Assembly: GCF_028278985.1 (NCBI RefSeq)
Contig: NZ_JANQTA010000013.1
Coordinates: 1 to 64,000 of the forward strand
Length of the DNA: 64,000 bases
Direction: 5' to 3'
From: Candidatus Nitrosopumilus sp.
GTDB taxonomy: Archaea > Thermoproteota > Nitrososphaeria > Nitrososphaerales > Nitrosopumilaceae
In this document: positions 1 to 7,333 of the stretch, piece after piece
Position numbering within the stretch: the stretch's first letter is position 1
Layout: each line of letters begins with the position of its first letter
Notes under the pieces: generated by a model
What the model was told of the DNA's origin: nothing
Database searches by the model: none
The model's input: the letters and a program-made list of their open reading frames with translations, nothing else
Translations under genes and position numbers: made by a program

Positions 1-66
1 CCTGTAACTTAGGAGGCTACCACGCTATCCATGTTTCGCGTCAAATTGACTCTGCGCCACAAGCCC
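1..66 (-). tRNA. tRNA-Arg(CCT), 3' part outside the window, apparent D-loop intron
   Basis: Read on the minus strand, 66-60 is the 5' acceptor arm, 59-58 are T8 and G9, and the D-stem is 57-54 pairing with 25-22. The anticodon stem is 20-16 with 8-4, closing a 7-base loop with T33 and anticodon CCT at 13-11. The D-loop spans 53-26, 28 bases, where 8 to 11 are usual. An insert of about 18-19 bases just before the GGATA at 30-26 is therefore likely an archaeal tRNA intron at a non-canonical position. The variable loop, T-arm and 3' acceptor lie left of the window, so the identity rests on the anticodon arm alone. Confidence 0.75.
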
Positions 67-90
67 AGCAAAAAAAACATTCTTAATTAT

Positions 91-801
91 TTAAGCGTAA
101 TCAAGATTTTCTTTAATTAATTTTGAAATATTATCCCAATCAGAATTTTTTTGTTCATTCCATTTTTCAAAGTATACAACATCCTTGAGTTCTAATCTTG
201 GTAACCATCCTGCAGTTTCAAGATCTGGCTTCTCTGCAAATTCGTCAACATAACCTAGACACAAGTATGCAACAGGAACAACATGTTCAGGTAATTCTAA
301 AACATCTTTCAAAGTATCATTTGATAAAATACTTACCCATCCTAATCCGATTCCTTCTGTTCTAGCTGCTAACCATAAGTTTTGAATTGCACAACATACA
401 CTGTATAATCCAGCCTCAGGAATACTTGAGCGACCTATAACAAATGGACCAAATTTTGATGGATCATATGTAACACAGAGATTTACAGGAGATTCTAAAA
501 TTCCTTCTAGTTTGAATGAAAGATATTTTGATTTTTTTGGTTCTTCAACTAATTGTGATGAACGGTCTTTTTCTTTTTCAAATGATTCTTTAATTTTCTT
601 TTTAGTTTCAGAATTTTTGATTAAAATAAAATTCCAAGGTTGAGAAAATCCTACAGATGGAGCATGATGTGCTGCATTTAGAATTTTTGATAATTTTTCA
701 TCTTCTATAGCCTTTGAGACAAAATGAGATCTAACATCCCTTCTAGAATAGATTGCCTTGTAGAATCCATTTTTCTCACTTTCAGTAAAATCTTCAGTCA
801 A
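91..801 (-). CDS. bluB: BluB-type 5,6-dimethylbenzimidazole synthase
   Basis: Nitroreductase-fold flavoenzyme of 236 aa. BluB cleaves reduced FMN with oxygen to form 5,6-dimethylbenzimidazole, the lower ligand of cobalamin. The protein shows the BluB RRDVR motif (residues 20-24), the HHAPSVGFSQPWN segment (45-57), a DPSKFGPFVIGR loop (113-124) and the EGIGLGWVSIL segment (149-159). These features separate BluB from generic nitroreductases. Length matches the family. Ammonia-oxidising archaea are known cobalamin producers, which fits. The gene stands alone, divergent from the tRNA-Val gene; no other cobalamin gene is in the window. Confidence 0.85.
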   Translation of the reverse strand: MTEDFTESEKNGFYKAIYSRRDVRSHFVSKAIEDEKLSKILNAAHHAPSVGFSQPWNFILIKNSETKKKIKESFEKEKDRSSQLVEEPKKSKYLSFKLEGILESPVNLCVTYDPSKFGPFVIGRSSIPEAGLYSVCCAIQNLWLAARTEGIGLGWVSILSNDTLKDVLELPEHVVPVAYLCLGYVDEFAEKPDLETAGWLPRLELKDVVYFEKWNEQKNSDWDNISKLIKENLDYA

Positions 802-884
802 CTATTTCACGCCTTTTTCTCTTTTTATTCACTCTTTCTTTTGTTAAACGTTAATAATGCCAGTATCTAGTTTTGTACTTCAAT

Positions 885-958
885 GGGCCGGTAGTCTAGC
901 TGGTTAGGATACCGCCTCGACACGGCGGTGATCGTGAGTTCGAATCTCTCTCGGCCCA
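885..958 (+). tRNA. tRNA-Val(GAC)
   Basis: A 74-base cloverleaf. The acceptor stem 885-891 pairs with 951-957 (last pair G-T) and A958 is the discriminator. The anticodon stem 912-916/924-928 is five G-C pairs closing loop 917-923, with anticodon GAC at 919-921. The T-arm has the TTCGAAT loop. Two oddities: the base before the anticodon is C rather than the near-universal T33, and the T-stem has one T-T mismatch. No CCA is encoded. No long variable arm is present, which rules out Ser and Leu. Confidence 0.85.
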
Positions 959-962
959 CTTT

Positions 963-1460
963 TTACTTTAATTCAGATTTGAATTCACTTTCAATGACAC
1001 TCCAAGAAGTTTCAGTTGTTAGACTTCCATCTGCCATGAAATTTGCGATTTCATTATTTATCATAGAATTGTATACTCCTGAATTTTCTTCAGACATACT
1101 AAGAACAAATGTACTTTTCAGAGGAACTGATGCTCCAGAATAAAAAATTGCTCTACCTGGTAGTGCTATATCTGCAGTAGAATATTGTCCTGAACCTAAT
1201 AATTCCCCATCTCCATAAAGCTGATAACCAATTTGTGAAACGGTAAATGTTTTCTCACTTGGATTTGTAACTAGAAAAGTTACATCAAATTTTGCTTGAT
1301 TTTTCAGAGAATTAACATCTCTTAATTCTATATTTACTAGTTCAATTTCAGCTTGCTCAAGCGATTCATTATCTAAACTTGCATAGTAAACAATTCCACC
1401 CATTAATCCTAAAACACCTGCAATTGCAGCATATACTGTCATTTTGCTTTGAAGTGCCAT
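963..1460 (-). CDS. membrane-anchored secreted protein of unknown function, LEA/WHy-like fold suspected
   Basis: From the ATG at 1460 the product is 165 aa: one N-terminal hydrophobic segment (about residues 6-26) and then a beta-rich extracytoplasmic domain. A TTG at 1502 would add 14 residues, but they precede the membrane segment and look untranslated. The domain resembles the protein at 29109-29663: both have an N-terminal anchor, a FDVTFLVTNPS / IEIAFKIFNPN type strand, then a Y-Q-L-(Y/F) motif and a late W. The strand pattern recalls LEA-type WHy domains, from memory only. Function unknown. Confidence 0.6.
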   Translation of the reverse strand: MALQSKMTVYAAIAGVLGLMGGIVYYASLDNESLEQAEIELVNIELRDVNSLKNQAKFDVTFLVTNPSEKTFTVSQIGYQLYGDGELLGSGQYSTADIALPGRAIFYSGASVPLKSTFVLSMSEENSGVYNSMINNEIANFMADGSLTTETSWSVIESEFKSELK

Positions 1461-1542
1461 TTCAATGGTATCAGATTGTGTACAACTAAAAAAGGTTGTC
1501 AAGATCCAAATACATAATATTTGATTTGAAGTATCTTATTTC

Positions 1543-2040
1543 ATGGCTGCCATAGAACAGGCGATAATTACTTGGATTCATCTTGTTTCAGCAGCTATTT
1601 GGGTTGGTGGTTCGCTGTTTATTGGAATTGTATTTTCTCCAATTCTCAAAACCATGTCAAATTCTATTGAAGAAAGAATGCAAATAATGATTCGTGTAGG
1701 AAGACGATTTAACAAAATTGCTGTTCCTTCACTAATTATTTTGATGGCTACAGGACTTTATACATCACATCAGCTATTAAGTAAACCAGATATCCTAGTT
1801 GAAACTAGTTATGGAAATTTTCTAATCATAAAAATCATTTTAGTAATCTTACTTATCATCACATATGCAGTACATGTTAGAGTAATTCGAAAAGATGTAG
1901 AAGATAAAATCATGTCAAATAAAATGCCTGAAGAACAAATTCAAAAATTAAGAAAAAAAATTATCATTCTTGGTGAAGTCACAGTTGTCTTATCTGTAGC
2001 CATTTTGTTCTTTGCAGCGTTACTTGATGCTGGAGTATGA
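1543..2040 (+). CDS. CopD-like membrane protein
   Basis: A 165-aa integral membrane protein with about four helices (roughly residues 6-30, 55-75, 87-110, 140-162). The first helix contains a WIHLVSAAIWVGGSLFIG segment, the IHxxxAxxWxGG pattern of CopD and related haem/copper-associated membrane domains. It stands alone, without the CopC partner that is fused to CopD at 55136-57916. Its end overlaps the convergent rtcA gene by 21 bases. Function could be copper or haem related; the family assignment rests on the first-helix motif. Confidence 0.6.
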   Translation: MAAIEQAIITWIHLVSAAIWVGGSLFIGIVFSPILKTMSNSIEERMQIMIRVGRRFNKIAVPSLIILMATGLYTSHQLLSKPDILVETSYGNFLIIKIILVILLIITYAVHVRVIRKDVEDKIMSNKMPEEQIQKLRKKIIILGEVTVVLSVAILFFAALLDAGV

Positions 2041-3042
2041 TATTCCTTCTATAATCACTTGATAACCCTTTGGCAGTTTACCTATTCCGTATCTGCATCC
2101 AGTAATTTTTGATGTAACAAACAGATTTGTCTCTAAATGTGAAGTCATCTCTTTTACTTCAAAAGTTGTTTTTCCTGAGGCTAAACTAGCTGGTAATACG
2201 AGCATATCTGCTAGATTTTCATCTATAGCCGATGAATTTTCCAAAAATTTTTCTACATCAAAATCAAATTTTTTATTTTTTTTGTCAAATAATGAGTCTA
2301 TTCCAAAAATTGTTTTTTCATCAATACTGTATGCTAATAATGAAGAACCTGAATCGATTGCTTTCTCTTCTTTAATTTCTATATCAACTGTAAAATTTTC
2401 ATTTATTTTACTTTCAATTTTTTCAATTTCTTTTGAAATTAGTTCTAGAGGAATTTTTGAATATGTACACAAAATTGAAATGTCATTTGAAGTTCGTTTA
2501 GATAATGAAATTGAATTTACTTTAGAAGAAAAAACTTCTAACTCTACTTCCCCTTCCCCCTTTGGAAAATATCCTCTTTTTGTAATTTTTAATGAAAATT
2601 TTAAACCCATTCTTCTAAAAACTTCTTTCAAAATTTTTTCTGAATAATTAATAGTTGGACTCCACAAAACATCTGTTCCACCTCTAATTTTCACCTGTAA
2701 TTTTTCCTTGAGAACTACTGCAAGAGGAATAATTGTTTGTAAAATTAATGATATGCTTCCAGCAGTTCCTACATCTTCATTTAATTTTTGACTCTTGATG
2801 TCTTTTGGAATAAATTTTAATTCTGTTGATCCAATATAATTCCCAATTACCTCTGCATTTGAAATTTTTTGTAAAATTTTGATAGCTGTAATATGTTGTG
2901 GCTTAAGTCCAGAAACTTTTCTATACTTTCTAATATTTACAATATGTACTGGCTTTTTTGTAATACAAGATAATGTAGTTGCTGAACGAATAATTTGGCC
3001 TCCACCTTCTCCATGTCCACCATTAATTTCTACAAAATCCAT
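2020..3042 (-). CDS. rtcA: RNA 3'-terminal phosphate cyclase
   Basis: Converts RNA 3'-phosphate ends to 2',3'-cyclic phosphates through an RtcA-AMP intermediate. The N-terminus has the family pattern INGGHGEGGGQIIRSA, followed by K-P-H-I-x-N-I-R and SGLKPQH. The middle has GGTDVLWSP and GxFPKGEGE, and the C-terminus has SHLETNLFV with the conserved His expected to be the adenylated residue. I chose ATG 3042 (340 aa, the family's usual length) because family members start immediately before this segment; an ATG 45 bases upstream only adds residues unlike the family. It converges on the CopD-like gene. Confidence 0.92.
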   Translation of the reverse strand: MDFVEINGGHGEGGGQIIRSATTLSCITKKPVHIVNIRKYRKVSGLKPQHITAIKILQKISNAEVIGNYIGSTELKFIPKDIKSQKLNEDVGTAGSISLILQTIIPLAVVLKEKLQVKIRGGTDVLWSPTINYSEKILKEVFRRMGLKFSLKITKRGYFPKGEGEVELEVFSSKVNSISLSKRTSNDISILCTYSKIPLELISKEIEKIESKINENFTVDIEIKEEKAIDSGSSLLAYSIDEKTIFGIDSLFDKKNKKFDFDVEKFLENSSAIDENLADMLVLPASLASGKTTFEVKEMTSHLETNLFVTSKITGCRYGIGKLPKGYQVIIEGISYSSIK

Positions 3043-3103
3043 ATTTTTTTTGGAAAAACACCATTTATGATAGTTTTTTAAAAACAATTTTCTTATGTAA
3101 AGT

Positions 3104-3598
3104 ATGGATGGTCTACTAATTGGAAGATTTCAGCCATTTCATCTTGGCCATCTTGATGCATTAAGATTTGCGCTTACAAAAGTTGAAAATTTATGGTTAG
3201 GTTTGGGAAGTTCTAACAAACCTATGGAGAAAAATAATCCATTTTCAGCTGAAGAAAGAAAACAAATGATTTTATCTTCTATTGATGATTCGTTGAAAGA
3301 AAAAATTTCAATCTATTTTATTCCTGATTTAGATAATCATGTAAAATGGATTGAAATGATAGACGATATCGTTCCCCAATTCAAAATTGTCTTTTCAAAT
3401 GATCCATTGACAGATCATCTGTATTCAAAAAGATCTGTTCAAGTTATTCCAATACCTTTTTTGAATCGAGATGATCTATCTGGAACAAATATTCGAGATT
3501 TGATTCTCAGCGATCAAAAATGGGAGCATTTAGTTCCTGAAGGAACAAAAAATTTCTTGATTCAAAATAGTGCCAAAGATCGTTTGAAAAATCTCTAA
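3104..3598 (+). CDS. nadM: nicotinamide-nucleotide adenylyltransferase, archaeal NadM type
   Basis: Forms NAD+ from NMN and ATP. The 164-aa protein has the nucleotidyltransferase motif GRFQPFHLGH at residues 7-16, with both catalytic histidines, and the second motif LSGTNIR near 126-132. Both are typical of archaeal NMN adenylyltransferases, and the length fits. The gene is divergent from rtcA with a 61-base gap and is not obviously co-transcribed with the aminotransferase that starts 40 bases downstream of its stop. Confidence 0.93.
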   Translation: MDGLLIGRFQPFHLGHLDALRFALTKVENLWLGLGSSNKPMEKNNPFSAEERKQMILSSIDDSLKEKISIYFIPDLDNHVKWIEMIDDIVPQFKIVFSNDPLTDHLYSKRSVQVIPIPFLNRDDLSGTNIRDLILSDQKWEHLVPEGTKNFLIQNSAKDRLKNL

Positions 3599-3637
3599 TT
3601 ATAAATAAACCCCGCATACTACCCATTCTAGACAATC

Positions 3638-4783
3638 ATGGAATACCTTTCAATGCTTCCAGGCCCAACAAATGTACCTAATAGAGTAATGAGGGCAATG
3701 CTTGCACCAATCATTAACCATCGTAGTGATGATTTTGTAGAATTATACACTGACGTAGTAGACAAAACTCAACAAGTTTTTGAAACTAAAAATGATATTG
3801 TTGCACTATCAGCATCAGGAACTGGAGCAGTTGAAGCCGGCGTTGTAAATCTTGTAAAGAAAGGTGACAAAGTTATCATTCCTGTAAATGGTGAATTTAG
3901 TAATAGATTATCTCAATTAATTGAAGGCCAAGGTGCAAACGTTGTAAAACTTGAAACCCCACCAGGTCAAAATGCAACATTTGATCAAGTTAAAGAAGCA
4001 TTTGATAATAACAAAGATGTTAAAGCATTCTATGTAGTTCACAATGAAACATCAACCGGTACTATGGTAAATTATCTCGATAAAGTATCTGATTTGACTT
4101 CAAGAAATGACGCATTCTATGTAGTTGATTCCGTTTCCCTTTTGGGTGGAGCACCACTTCCAGTTGATAAATGGAATATTGATGTATGTATGACAGGTGC
4201 ACAGAAAGCAATCGCTGCACCTCCAGGAATCTCACCAATTTCTGTTAGTGCTAAAGCCAAAAAATACATGATAGAAAATCCTCCAAATACAATGTACTTC
4301 AATTTAGCAAGATACTTCAAATATTATGATGAAGAAAAACACACTCCCTTCACACCAGCATTACCATTACTCTATGCATATAGAGAAGCACTAGCAATTC
4401 TATTAGAAGAAGGATTACCAAATGTCTTTAACAGACACAAAATATGTTCTGATGCTTTGTATTCTGGTTTAAGTGCCATGGGTCTTTCACCATTTGCAAA
4501 AGAAGAAGATCGTTCAATTTCAATTGTTGCATTAAATTACTTGGATGGTCTTGAAGACAAGACATTTAGAAACACTCTTGCAAACAAATTCAAAGTTTTA
4601 GTTGCAGGTGGATTTGGAAATCTTAAAGGTAAAGTTTTCAGAGTTGGATGTATGGGTGAAGTAAGTCCATATCATGTTATGAGAACCATCTCTGCAATTT
4701 CATCAACCCTAGCAATGATGGGTTATGATATAGATGCTAAAGCAGGATTCAATGCTGCTGAAGAAAAACTCAAAGCTCTCTAA
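3638..4783 (+). CDS. class V PLP aminotransferase, alanine/serine-glyoxylate type
   Basis: A 381-aa fold-type I enzyme. The N-terminus MLPGPTNVP with INHRS is characteristic of alanine-glyoxylate and serine-glyoxylate/pyruvate aminotransferases. SASGTGAVEAG (58-68) forms the phosphate-binding loop, HNETSTG (135-141) and VDSVS (163-167) are the usual PLP contacts, and Lys190 in the TGAQK motif is the likely Schiff-base lysine. Which donor and acceptor it uses cannot be read from the sequence; a role in glyoxylate, serine or glycine interconversion is inferred from the family. Confidence 0.85.
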   Translation: MEYLSMLPGPTNVPNRVMRAMLAPIINHRSDDFVELYTDVVDKTQQVFETKNDIVALSASGTGAVEAGVVNLVKKGDKVIIPVNGEFSNRLSQLIEGQGANVVKLETPPGQNATFDQVKEAFDNNKDVKAFYVVHNETSTGTMVNYLDKVSDLTSRNDAFYVVDSVSLLGGAPLPVDKWNIDVCMTGAQKAIAAPPGISPISVSAKAKKYMIENPPNTMYFNLARYFKYYDEEKHTPFTPALPLLYAYREALAILLEEGLPNVFNRHKICSDALYSGLSAMGLSPFAKEEDRSISIVALNYLDGLEDKTFRNTLANKFKVLVAGGFGNLKGKVFRVGCMGEVSPYHVMRTISAISSTLAMMGYDIDAKAGFNAAEEKLKAL

Positions 4784-4824
4784 ATCCTGTTAACTTAATA
4801 TAAGGAAATTCGAGACCGATCACA

Positions 4825-5556
4825 TTGACTTTCGATAAAGGTTCACTTATCCTTGTAGATTACACTGCAAAAGTGAAAGATAGTGAGGAAGTATTTGACA
4901 CAACAATTGAAGAGGATGCAAAAAAACATTCAATTCATGAACAAAATGTCAAGTATCAACCAAAACTAGTTTCAATCGGCGAAGTATCTTATCCTGTTCT
5001 AAAAGGTCTTGATGAGGCATTAGCAAAAACTGCAGTTGGTGATAAACTAACAGTTGAAGTTACTCCTGACAAAGGATTTGGTGAACGTGATTCTGGCAAA
5101 GTTAGAATGATTCCTATTAGAAAATTGGGTGAAGATGCAGAGAAAGTTTCAGTTGGAGATACAATTGAAGTAGATAACAAAAGAGGAATTATTCGATTTA
5201 TCGGATCTGGAAGAGTTCAAGTAGATTACAATCACAGATACGCTGGAAAAACCATCCTCTTTGATGTTAACGTCATTAAATCACTTGATTCTCCAAATGA
5301 CAAAGTTGATGGAATTCTAAAAAATAGATTACCAGTTGAAGATTCTAAAATTTCATTTGATTTGAAAGATAAAGAAGCAAACATTTCAGTACCTGAAGAG
5401 ATTTTACGTGCTGATGGTTTACAAATCATGAAACACTTTATCCAACTTGATGTTTTCAAATTTGTTCCAACACTTGAAAAAGTAAGTTTTGTTGAGACAC
5501 ATGTCAACAAACAAACTCAAGAAAAGAAACCTGAAACAAAAGAAAAAGCTGCTTAA
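4825..5556 (+). CDS. FKBP-type peptidyl-prolyl isomerase, long archaeal SlyD-like
   Basis: A cytosolic prolyl isomerase and chaperone. It starts at TTG 4825 (LILVDYTAKVKDSEEVFDTT at the start is the FKBP first strand) and continues with PVLKGLDEAL and a VTPDKGFGERD loop. An insert follows at about residues 95-130, then the NHRYAGKTILFDV strand seen in SlyD-like archaeal FKBPs. A C-terminal extension of about 90 aa ends in a lysine/glutamate-rich tail. It lies 41 bases after the aminotransferase and converges on the G1P dehydrogenase gene with a 2-base gap. Confidence 0.87.
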   Translation: MTFDKGSLILVDYTAKVKDSEEVFDTTIEEDAKKHSIHEQNVKYQPKLVSIGEVSYPVLKGLDEALAKTAVGDKLTVEVTPDKGFGERDSGKVRMIPIRKLGEDAEKVSVGDTIEVDNKRGIIRFIGSGRVQVDYNHRYAGKTILFDVNVIKSLDSPNDKVDGILKNRLPVEDSKISFDLKDKEANISVPEEILRADGLQIMKHFIQLDVFKFVPTLEKVSFVETHVNKQTQEKKPETKEKAA

Positions 5557-5558
5557 AC

Positions 5559-6623
5559 TTAGATTACTTTAGTACTCTTTGCAAGATTTTTTGCTTTGAT
5601 ATTTGTCATTTTAATTTCTTTTAATATTGTATATCTCTCAGGTCTAAGTTCTTGAGCAATTGTTAGTGCTTCTATTACCATATCTTCAGTTAATCCAATT
5701 TCTTTAGCAGTAGTTGGTGCTCCAACATTTTTTAATGTACTAACAATTTTTTTCCAATCTTGTCCTTGTAACTTTCCTATCAAAATGGAACCAATCCCAC
5801 ATTTTTCACCATGTAATCCAATTCCAGGTGCAATTTTATCAAGTGCATGTGAAAACAAATGTTCTGCACCAGAACATGGTCTACTGCTTCCTGCAATACA
5901 TGAAGCTACACCTGCACTGATTAATCCCTCTACAATGACTCTTGCATCTGGACCTTTTTTTGCAAATTCTGATGAATTTTCCATTACTATTTTGGCACTC
6001 ATCAAAGCCAAATCTGCTGCATATCTTCCATAGTACTCTTTTTTCTTTTCATGACCAAGTTGCCAATCTTTTACTGCGATAATATTTGCAATCAAATCTC
6101 CACATCCACTAGCAAGTAATTTTTTTGGTGCTTTTTTGATAATATCTATATCTACAAAAACTCCCATAGGTGCTGTTGCTACAATTGAATGCGGCTTGTC
6201 GCTTTTTACAGAAACAAATGGACTAGCCATTCCATCATGAGAAGCAGCAGTTGGCAAACTAACAAATGGTATTTCTAAATTATAAGAAATTAATTTTGCA
6301 GTATCAACAGACCTCCCACCTCCGATTCCAGCAATTAGATCTGCTTTGTCTTTTTTTACATTTTTTTGAATTTGGTTAAGTGATTCTATCTGGTTATCAA
6401 TTGAAGTATGCCAAACAAATTTAATTTTATTTGAGTTTAGAGATTTTTCTATTTTTTTCCTTAATACTTTCTGAACATTTGTTCCAGAAATCAACGAAAC
6501 TTTTTTTGGCTTGTTTAGAGTTTTCAAGAACTTTCCAAAATCAGCAATATTCTTTTCACCTATTTCAATGAGCCTGGGTAATTCCATTGTATGTGAATGC
6601 ATGCGATCTTGATTTTTTCTCAT
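5559..6623 (-). CDS. egsA: sn-glycerol-1-phosphate dehydrogenase
   Basis: Makes sn-glycerol-1-phosphate from dihydroxyacetone phosphate, the step that sets the archaeal lipid stereochemistry. The 354-aa protein has the nucleotide-binding GIGGGRSVD (99-107), the PTAASHDGMASP segment (124-135) and a C-terminal GLHGEKCGIGS loop. Together with upstream Asp and His these match the iron-alcohol-dehydrogenase/G1PDH metal site. Internal ATGs at residues 8 and 13 are alternative starts. Its promoter region is shared head-to-head with the proteasome beta gene. Confidence 0.92.
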   Translation of the reverse strand: MRKNQDRMHSHTMELPRLIEIGEKNIADFGKFLKTLNKPKKVSLISGTNVQKVLRKKIEKSLNSNKIKFVWHTSIDNQIESLNQIQKNVKKDKADLIAGIGGGRSVDTAKLISYNLEIPFVSLPTAASHDGMASPFVSVKSDKPHSIVATAPMGVFVDIDIIKKAPKKLLASGCGDLIANIIAVKDWQLGHEKKKEYYGRYAADLALMSAKIVMENSSEFAKKGPDARVIVEGLISAGVASCIAGSSRPCSGAEHLFSHALDKIAPGIGLHGEKCGIGSILIGKLQGQDWKKIVSTLKNVGAPTTAKEIGLTEDMVIEALTIAQELRPERYTILKEIKMTNIKAKNLAKSTKVI

Positions 6624-6650
6624 TATTTATGATTTCAACGGATCAAAAAG

Positions 6651-6660
6651 TTATTTAAAA
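6651..6660 (+). promoter_or_regulatory. TATA box for the proteasome beta gene
   Basis: TTATTTAAAA lies 41 bases before the GTG at 6692. With the usual archaeal spacing of about 26 bases, transcription would start near 6680, giving a leader of 10-20 bases. Position-based inference. Confidence 0.5.
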
Positions 6661-6691
6661 GGGTGACATGCCACTTACTTTATCTTAATAG

Positions 6692-7333
6692 GTGTATTTT
6701 TTGTCAAATAATGTCGAAGAAAAAATTCTGCACGGGACTACCACAGTAGGTATCAAAGCAAAAGACGGTATCGTCTTGTGTGCTGATATGAGAGCAAGCG
6801 CAGGCTATTTTATCGCAAACAACAATACTATGAAAATCCAAAAAATTGATCATCATGCTGGTTTAACCTTAGCCGGTGGTGTAGCTGATGCACAAAATAT
6901 TGTTGATATCTTACGTTATCATTCTAACTTACACAGAGTGGAAAAACAAGGACCCATCTCAATTCACTCTTTAGCAAGACTATGTTCGTTGATATTTCAT
7001 CAGAATAGAGGCTATCCATTTATGGCTGATATTTTGGTTGGCGGTTATGATGCACAAGGACCTGCATTGTTCAATATAGACATGTTCGGTTCAGTTGAAG
7101 AGAAATCATATGTAACAACAGGAAGTGGATCTCCAGTTGCTTATGGTTTACTTGAAGACGAATATAGAGCAGACCTTACTGTAGAAGAAGCAAAGAAAAT
7201 TGCTTTACGTGCAGTTAAAGCTGCTATTGTTAGAAATATTGGTACAGGCGATGGAATTAATGTCGCCATCATGGATAAAGACGGCTTCCGTCTTTTGACC
7301 GATGAGCAAAAGAAAGCTGTCATCGAACTTTAG
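6692..7333 (+). CDS. psmB: proteasome beta subunit
   Basis: Catalytic subunit of the archaeal 20S proteasome. Counting from GTG 6692, a 15-residue propeptide ends in HG and mature Thr1 is residue 16. With this numbering Asp17, Arg19 and Lys33 of the mature chain fall exactly on the catalytic positions of the family, and GSGSP follows later. TTG 6701 would give a 12-residue propeptide and is an equal alternative start. The end overlaps the FttA start by 32 bases, so the two are probably co-transcribed. Confidence 0.93.
   Translation: MYFLSNNVEEKILHGTTTVGIKAKDGIVLCADMRASAGYFIANNNTMKIQKIDHHAGLTLAGGVADAQNIVDILRYHSNLHRVEKQGPISIHSLARLCSLIFHQNRGYPFMADILVGGYDAQGPALFNIDMFGSVEEKSYVTTGSGSPVAYGLLEDEYRADLTVEEAKKIALRAVKAAIVRNIGTGDGINVAIMDKDGFRLLTDEQKKAVIEL

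Noticed and set aside
885-958. Reading the tRNA as tRNA-Arg(TCG) or tRNA-Ser(CGA)
   Set aside because: These would shift the anticodon out of the 7-base loop closed by the five G-C pairs, and Ser would need a long variable arm.
928-1143. Open frame on the plus strand covering the end of tRNA-Val and the complement of the 963-1460 gene
   Set aside because: It runs through the tRNA and is antisense to a gene with clear signal-anchor and domain pattern; the product has no recognisable feature.
3043-3087. Longer N-terminus for rtcA from ATG 3087
   Set aside because: The extra residues do not fit the family, whose members start right before the INGGxGEGGG strand; ATG 3042 is in the right place.
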